Assembly (NCBI GenBank): GCA_010094025.1
Contig: ML991788.1
Span: 124,001-188,000 of the forward strand
Source: Viridothelium virens
Lineage: Eukaryota; Ascomycota; Dothideomycetes; Trypetheliales; Trypetheliaceae
Direction of reading: 5' to 3'
DNA length: 64,000 nt
The notes under the pieces were generated by a model that was given only the letters and a program-made list of their open reading frames with translations, did not search any database and had not been told where the DNA came from. Below, piece after piece: positions 58,501 through 64,000 of the stretch; position 1 is the first letter of the stretch, and each line of letters opens with the position of its first letter. Both the position numbers and the translations under genes were made by a program.

Positions 58501-58515
58501 ACTGAAAAGTGCTGT
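58496..58515 (+). repeat. Hairpin: 8-bp stem with GAAA loop
   Basis: ACAGCACT and AGTGCTGT are inverted around GAAA. A related but non-pairing copy of the left arm follows about 35 bases downstream. Role unknown. Confidence 0.5.
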
Positions 58516-61100
58516 AGATCCCTACTTTGCTTGATAGCACTGAAAAGCACTACAGGAGCCAAACTACACAATATTCAACGTCAACCTGGATCATTTTTTT
58601 AACAAACGGCCTGCCCTCCTACATGGTCAGACAGCGCGAACTTGAACAATTGGAGCCTCTTCGTCTTCTGGCTGAATGGATGTCTGCCTACCCTGCACGA
58701 GCTTTGTACTTCCCCATGATCCCCGAGGCACTCATTGCTTTCCTTGCGTGTACACGAGTTGGAGCTGATGCTCACCATTGGGCAACTGCAGAGCAGACTT
58801 GCGTCCGCAGGTGAGGTGACCATTGAGCTCGATGCCGATCTATCATGAACTGGAAGAGGGCACTACCGGCGTCGGCCCTGGTGCCACCGTTGAACGCGAC
58901 GATGCAGTCAGGGAGAGGATCACAAACGTCAACGCGGGCGAGACGGATCTCTACGCGAGACATCAGCGAGGGTGTATGGACGAACTGGACACGGGCGAGG
59001 AACACGAGGCCGCCGGCGAACATTTCGAAGCAGATGAAGAGATAGATTCGGCCACTGCAGAGCCTACCGAACCGTCCCCGCGCTCATACTCCGCAACGGG
59101 AGATATTCTCGACCTCAAAAAACTCAAACAAGACGACATGAACCAGGAATTACGCGCCGCGGTTAGTGATCAATATTAACACTTTGGAAGCAAATGGTCG
59201 CGATCATCGAAACCTACGTCGAGCGTCCCTACAACCTCTGTTGAAGGGATGAACGAAGGGCAGGCGACACTTGACCATCCCCGGGGTAAGATTGTCGAAA
59301 CGGTAGACAACCCAGGAACAAACACACCACCTCAGACCAATATTCCCACTGCCGAAACGGCGTAGGTACCCGGAGCGCACTCCCAAAGGGTATGATGACG
59401 ATTCCTACCGGCGAGAAGGGACGCCGTCTTTCCGACCATTTAAGATGCCTCCTGCCGAGACAAATACCGTGCCAGAGTAAGCTCAACTTCCTCTACCTCT
59501 GTCTACTTCAATTACAAAGATGGTACTGCCATGCTGCCAGCCAAAAGTGTCCGGCCCTCAGCCCAGCAAGACTCAAAGCACCTCGCTTCAGGCAGAATCA
59601 GCTAACAGCAACAGTAAATTGAAAATCCTAGGGACGACAGCCACCTCCTAGGTAGGTACCTACCTCGACTTGACATATTTGATCAACTCCACAGCCCTGA
59701 AGAACGTTCCTCAAAGGAGATTCAACGTCTCAGAGTCCTCCAAATCAACCTGAAAAACGATATTCAGAACCACCTCCTGCGAGAAGATAAGGTGGACTCA
59801 GCAAAAGCCCAACTCAATCTCCACACCGGTGAAGAGGAACTCTACCGAGAACGAGAAACAATAATACGGGAAACAAGGCAAAGATCCCAGAACAAAGAGA
59901 ATGGGTACTCAGCAGTACAAGGAGTTTCTTCCGATAAGGGACTGTTCCAGAGGGCCAATGGAAAACGGCATTTGTTACGGCGAATCGGCGACATGAGATG
60001 CTCAAAGTCTCAACTATGCGTCTGGCAAATTCACCAGGATTCTTTCAGCATCGTGTTAAGAATCTGTTCAGAGATTACCTCTGGCAGTTGATACTGGCCT
60101 ACGTGGATGACGATATCATATTCAGTAGTACCCTGGAAGACCACCTAAGCCACTTGAAGAAGATGCCTACCATGATTGAGGAATCGGGAGTGACTATCCC
60201 CGGGGTAATTACCTCAGCCGCCGTATCGAGATGTCATCGCCCGCTTGCAAAACGAAGAGCAGTCTATGAAACGGCAAATCAACTCCTTTCGGCAAGCTTG
60301 GAAAAGATATACATGGGCAAAGAACACGTGCTACATGCCCAGCTCTTAAGGAACTCATCTTAGGTAACGACATGGAACCCACAACGCATGTCAACTTGTT
60401 CATGGAATACGGTGAATTCCCAGGAACAGATCCCGAGAAAATTAACGAAGATGCTAAAAGGGTCACAAGTCACCTCAACGGCTACAAATCGTTGTCTTCG
60501 TAGATTTCTTCAAAACTGCAAAGGTACTTCATTTCACCACTGTTAAGCTTAAAGATCTCCAAGACCCCTTAGACGCTTTCAGGGCATTGCAGACTGGACC
60601 ACTTCTGGACGTCACTGTTCGACTACGGAGCGAGGAGCAAGCCTTTAAGCGTAATCAACCTCATCAAAGCGCTTGATGAGTACCAGGCCAAAGACGACGT
60701 TCCTCACGCTCAAAGCTTGAAGCAATTCATCCTGGGTGTTGAGGGCGGTAGGCACGAGGGGCAACGTACGGATCACCTGCGACCATAGACCTTCACTTCC
60801 TCTGGATAGATCCTTAGACATGACAATGAAGACCACTATTTGCACCACTTTTGCTTCCCCGTTGTTGAGCCCCAACATCTGGTAGCTCGAGCTAAGCTCG
60901 ATCAAGGCCTCAATTTTTTCGGGTTCGGGCCAGGATTCGCACACAGGAGATGTGTTAATCCTCAGGGTGTGCCCACCTAAGTTGTTGTTTGGGACAGGAC
61001 GAGTTCAGGAGAATTCGCCCTCAGGGAGTGCCCATTCAATCATCCCCAAGCTTGCCACAAGGCGTAGCGGTTTCTCTTATTACTGGTAGCGGTAAGAAGA
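58500..61100 (+). mobile_element. Fossil Ty3/Gypsy-like LTR retroelement (broken)
   Basis: A decayed element of the Ty3/Gypsy type, approximate limits only. The clearest part is a reverse-transcriptase fragment at about 59990-60190 with the YVDD box and its usual flanking sequence. Sequence to the left is charged and may derive from the Gag-like region. It is broken in many places and I did not identify terminal repeats, so the ends and age are uncertain; the amount of decay suggests an old copy. Confidence 0.55.
59648..59666. repeat. Palindrome AGGTAGGTACCTACCT
   Basis: A 16-base perfect palindrome at the edge of the decayed element. A related GGTACCTAC word occurs near 53330-53350. Confidence 0.5.
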
Positions 61101-63075
61101 GTGTTCCAGGCGTCGATTTATCAACTTCTCGTCAGAGCCCCAACACTGGGTAACAATATGAGACCAGTCCACAAAGTCAGCCTATTCCAAGAGGAAGGCG
61201 ATTTTCCAGCAGCCGACTTTGACACCCTTAAGGCAGGTATCGCCCGAGTCGCAGATCATCTCAACGACCAACAAAAAAGGTGTTCATGGACTTTTGACAC
61301 TCAAGCAACGGCTCGATCCAAATCCCAGGTATCAGACTATCAACGACTTTTTGTTTACGCTTCTGGTCCACATCTATTTCACCTAGGACCTCCAATATTG
61401 GAGGTCCACAAGAAAAATTTCAATAGGAGCTCTATACTATCACGAATTTTGAGGCATGCTTCCCCTTCATGGCCAAGCAAGTAGACATCAGTCGGTCGAC
61501 AAAGCTGTAATGTCTTAGGTTCCTAACAACTAATCAAGCTATCCGAGTGAACGATGACACACTAATCTCGCTAACATTATCTTCATTAAAACGGGCGCAG
61601 TATTTGTGGGAATCTATTGGGATTAAAGACTAACTCGCCTAATTGCCCATCTACCTGGACGAGCACAAACCACAAATACTGTCTCACAGGAATGAATCAT
61701 ATGGCCAAACGGTACGGTCGTAATGCCATCGAGTATGAGGAGTACGGCCCGGTCAAAAAAGAGCTTGAGGACAACCACGAACCAAATGGCATTGGATGGT
61801 CGAAATATGCGGCGTACTTAGACCCCCTCAGCTGGAGCGGATTCGAACGATGACTGATCCAAAGGATATCAAGGCTGCCAAGACGGCCGTAGGCGTCGCG
61901 AAACCCCATCTCACATGCGTCCCCCCAACGCTACTTGATCAGTGGGTGCAGGCGCTTATGGAAGTCTTCCCATCACTCATCGCTCACCTATACCACAGCA
62001 ATTTCAGGGCCCGGCATACACAGGGCAATCCGAGGATCAAGGTCATACGCCAACAGCACTTAAATCGTAAAAACTGGATATTCTCAGGCGACGAAGACTT
62101 GATGAATTATATCGTCCTCACCACACCCCAGAAGATGGCTGTGCGCCACGGACCTGCGATCTGGGTTGACCAGCGACTTCAAAATCTCAGTGGTTCACAG
62201 ACCCAGCGGAAGAAGCATGCCAAACAGCTCAATGAGCAAGCTACAGAATTTGATACTGCCCCCAAGGACTTCGACGCTGTCTTGAATGGTTGCTTTGGCT
62301 CGGTTACCATTGACTAGGTGCATTTTGTGAAGAATGCGGAGACCCAGCAACACCTCGGCCTGCGCTGGCTCGACGCACCCTGGTACAACCTACTGAGTGC
62401 CACGCCCATCTTCCAAGGGGTACGTGATTACCACACACATCTCGCCTTCAAGGCCAAGCCGACGACTTCAGCTATGGGCGCCAACCGTAAGCTCAACCCC
62501 TACGAGGAGCAGTACGACCACGCCCAAAATCCCGATCCACAGACGAATTTGATATACAATCCGCTGGCTGGGAAAGATATGTCTTCTTTACCACACCGAT
62601 GAGCTATGCAACTCACCTCCAGGCCCCCATCAAGGAACACCAGACTTTGAGTAGGATATTCCAATTTGCTTATGTCTGTATTGATGAAGCGGACAAACAG
62701 AAGTCACACTTTCATAAGGAGTTGACTGGTTTCCATATGCAGTTAAGTAGTTGCGAATATCTTGATGCCAGTACATATCGCAGTCCATTCCTCATTCTTG
62801 CGAGCGGTACGCCATAGGAGCTAGGTGCACGCGACTTTATCTCATATTACTGCCACTGGAAAAAGCGGGAGCACATAATTTTGACCCAGGACACACAGCA
62901 TAAGGACAAGGATGGTGTGACCCACAACTTGGAGCGACCCAGGCGCCGCTATCCCCAGATGTTTCCCCAGCATATACATGGTCACATGCAAAAATACAAC
63001 GTTGATTGCCTTGATAAAATTGAAGGCAATATGAGACTGGAGAAGGACCTACAAAAGATAGCTTATCATACGTAA
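61101..63075 (+). pseudogene. Broken SNF2-type helicase gene
   Basis: The plus strand carries fragments of a SNF2-like ATPase. Between 61617 and 61850 lies a conserved-looking N-terminal segment (MNHMAKRYGRNAIEYEEYGP). From 61796 to 62602 the same frame holds CVPPTLLDQWVQALMEVFP (motif Ia region), a DExH-like box where the expected acidic residue after VTID is replaced by a TAG at 62315-62317, then VHFVKNAETQQHLGLRWLDA and YNLLSATPIFQGVRDYHTHL (motif III). Further right the similarity fades through more short frames (ILASGTP at about 62797). The Walker A segment was not found. It is a host-type gene, not part of the retroelement, and is most likely a pseudogene. Limits are approximate. Confidence 0.6.
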
Positions 63076-64000
63076 TTAAAGCACGGACAATCCAAAAAAA
63101 GGTGTATCTAAAGAAAAAGGTTACCGATTTTACAGCGCAGGCTGTTATTAACAGATATCAAGCTGATAATATCGATGTCCCAAAAATTATTCACGGTGTG
63201 TATTAAGAATTTGTAGAGATCCTACAACTGTACTTTATCCGACGGATGGGAGAAAGCATATGGGCTGGAAAGCCTTCAGTGGATATCCCACCTATGAAGA
63301 CCAGGGTGGTTTCATATCACGCCTCTGAGGATGATTTAGCATCGATAAACAGCTATTTGTGTGACATCGACAGAAAACTCCAACGGTCCTCAAAGAAAGA
63401 GCTTTCTGAGTAGCACAACCTCTTTAAACAGAAGCGGCGGATTACACGGACATGGTGTCATCTTACCCTCGCTTCTTTCTCTCTTCTTTTGTACCTAGAG
63501 ACTCCACATTCCACTCTCAGATACACTACAGTTCACATTCCAGCAACAGGTTATGAGTCCGGATGATTTGCTGTCCATCGAGAGATCGTCTGGCAATTTC
63601 TCTTCAAGCTACTAAAGGTAGTCTCCGGTTGTGGCTCATGGAACCTTACTGCATGGACACCCCTCGGGTCACTCCGTCATTTCAACAATCTCATCGACTT
63701 TTGTCTCAATTTATTATTTCGAATACCTTCATCGCTTGCATGTTGGATATCCTGCAAGTCGTCTGCTAGCGATATACCCAGCTCTGAAGCTTCCGTTTGG
63801 GGTCCAACTGCGATTTATCTACCTGTTATTGGAAACGTGCACCTCTATGTCTACGAGATACTCGCCCATCCCAGCTTTGGTAAAGCGACGTTCTGGCACC
63901 TTGCTGTGTTTGATGCGAGTCATGGAAACGTGCCATCTCGTCATCTGAGATATCTTGTTAATTTTCTTTGTTGCGTTTGAACTGCCTCCACCGATCAACT
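63076..64000. other. Decayed tract to window end
   Basis: About 920 bases with short frames only; possibly further remnants of the helicase gene, but I cannot support a call. Confidence 0.3.

Overview
The window is nuclear DNA of a filamentous ascomycete (Pezizomycotina). Introns are short (mostly 48-105 bp) with GT(A/G)AGT-like donors, CTAAC/CTGAT-like branch sites and AG acceptors. The families fit this group: fungal Zn2Cys6 regulator with a Fungal_trans_2 domain, DUF6594 and DUF6601 proteins, NLR-associated SesB-like hydrolases, secreted CE12 and GH47 enzymes. I cannot fix the class. Exon models were built by hand from splice signals and frame continuity. In all multi-exon models given as CDS, except the DUF6594 gene, the summed exon length is a multiple of three.

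Layout. 0-4.7 kb: a disordered hypothetical protein, a decayed tandem SesB-like alpha/beta hydrolase gene (minus), and a DUF6601-like membrane protein. 5.7-16.6 kb: O-methyltransferase, AIFM2/FSP1-like FAD oxidoreductase (minus), TFIID subunit TAF6, nitronate monooxygenase and a MAPEG protein. 17-20.6 kb: a Zn2Cys6 regulator converging on a DUF6594 membrane protein. 21.6-32.5 kb: two large minus-strand genes, cytokinesis protein CYK3 and a DDX60-like Ski2-family helicase. 34.6-43.1 kb: a run of plus-strand genes that mostly encode predicted secreted proteins (GH47 alpha-mannosidase, a small secreted protein, an eight-cysteine protein, rhamnogalacturonan acetylesterase, a metallopeptidase-like protein that seems to have lost HExxH). 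43.9-55.8 kb: UBP15/USP7-type ubiquitin hydrolase (minus) divergent from a mitochondrial PDK/BCKDK-type kinase, an unrecognised 521-aa protein, a Pmp3-type proteolipid and a p24 cargo receptor. 55.8-64 kb: a gene-poor decayed tract with a fossil Ty3/Gypsy-like element and a broken SNF2-type helicase gene.

The conserved genes serve general cell functions (transcription initiation, cytokinesis, ubiquitin removal, mitochondrial dehydrogenase control, ER-Golgi traffic) and are not an operon or obvious pathway. The accessory layer (hydrolase pseudogene, secreted block, DDX60-like helicase, decayed right end) holds most of the interest. I found no clearly new multi-gene system. The strongest leads are the two aligned in-frame TAG codons in the tandem hydrolase, its second domain with Asp at the nucleophile position, and the secreted block with its pseudo-metallopeptidase.
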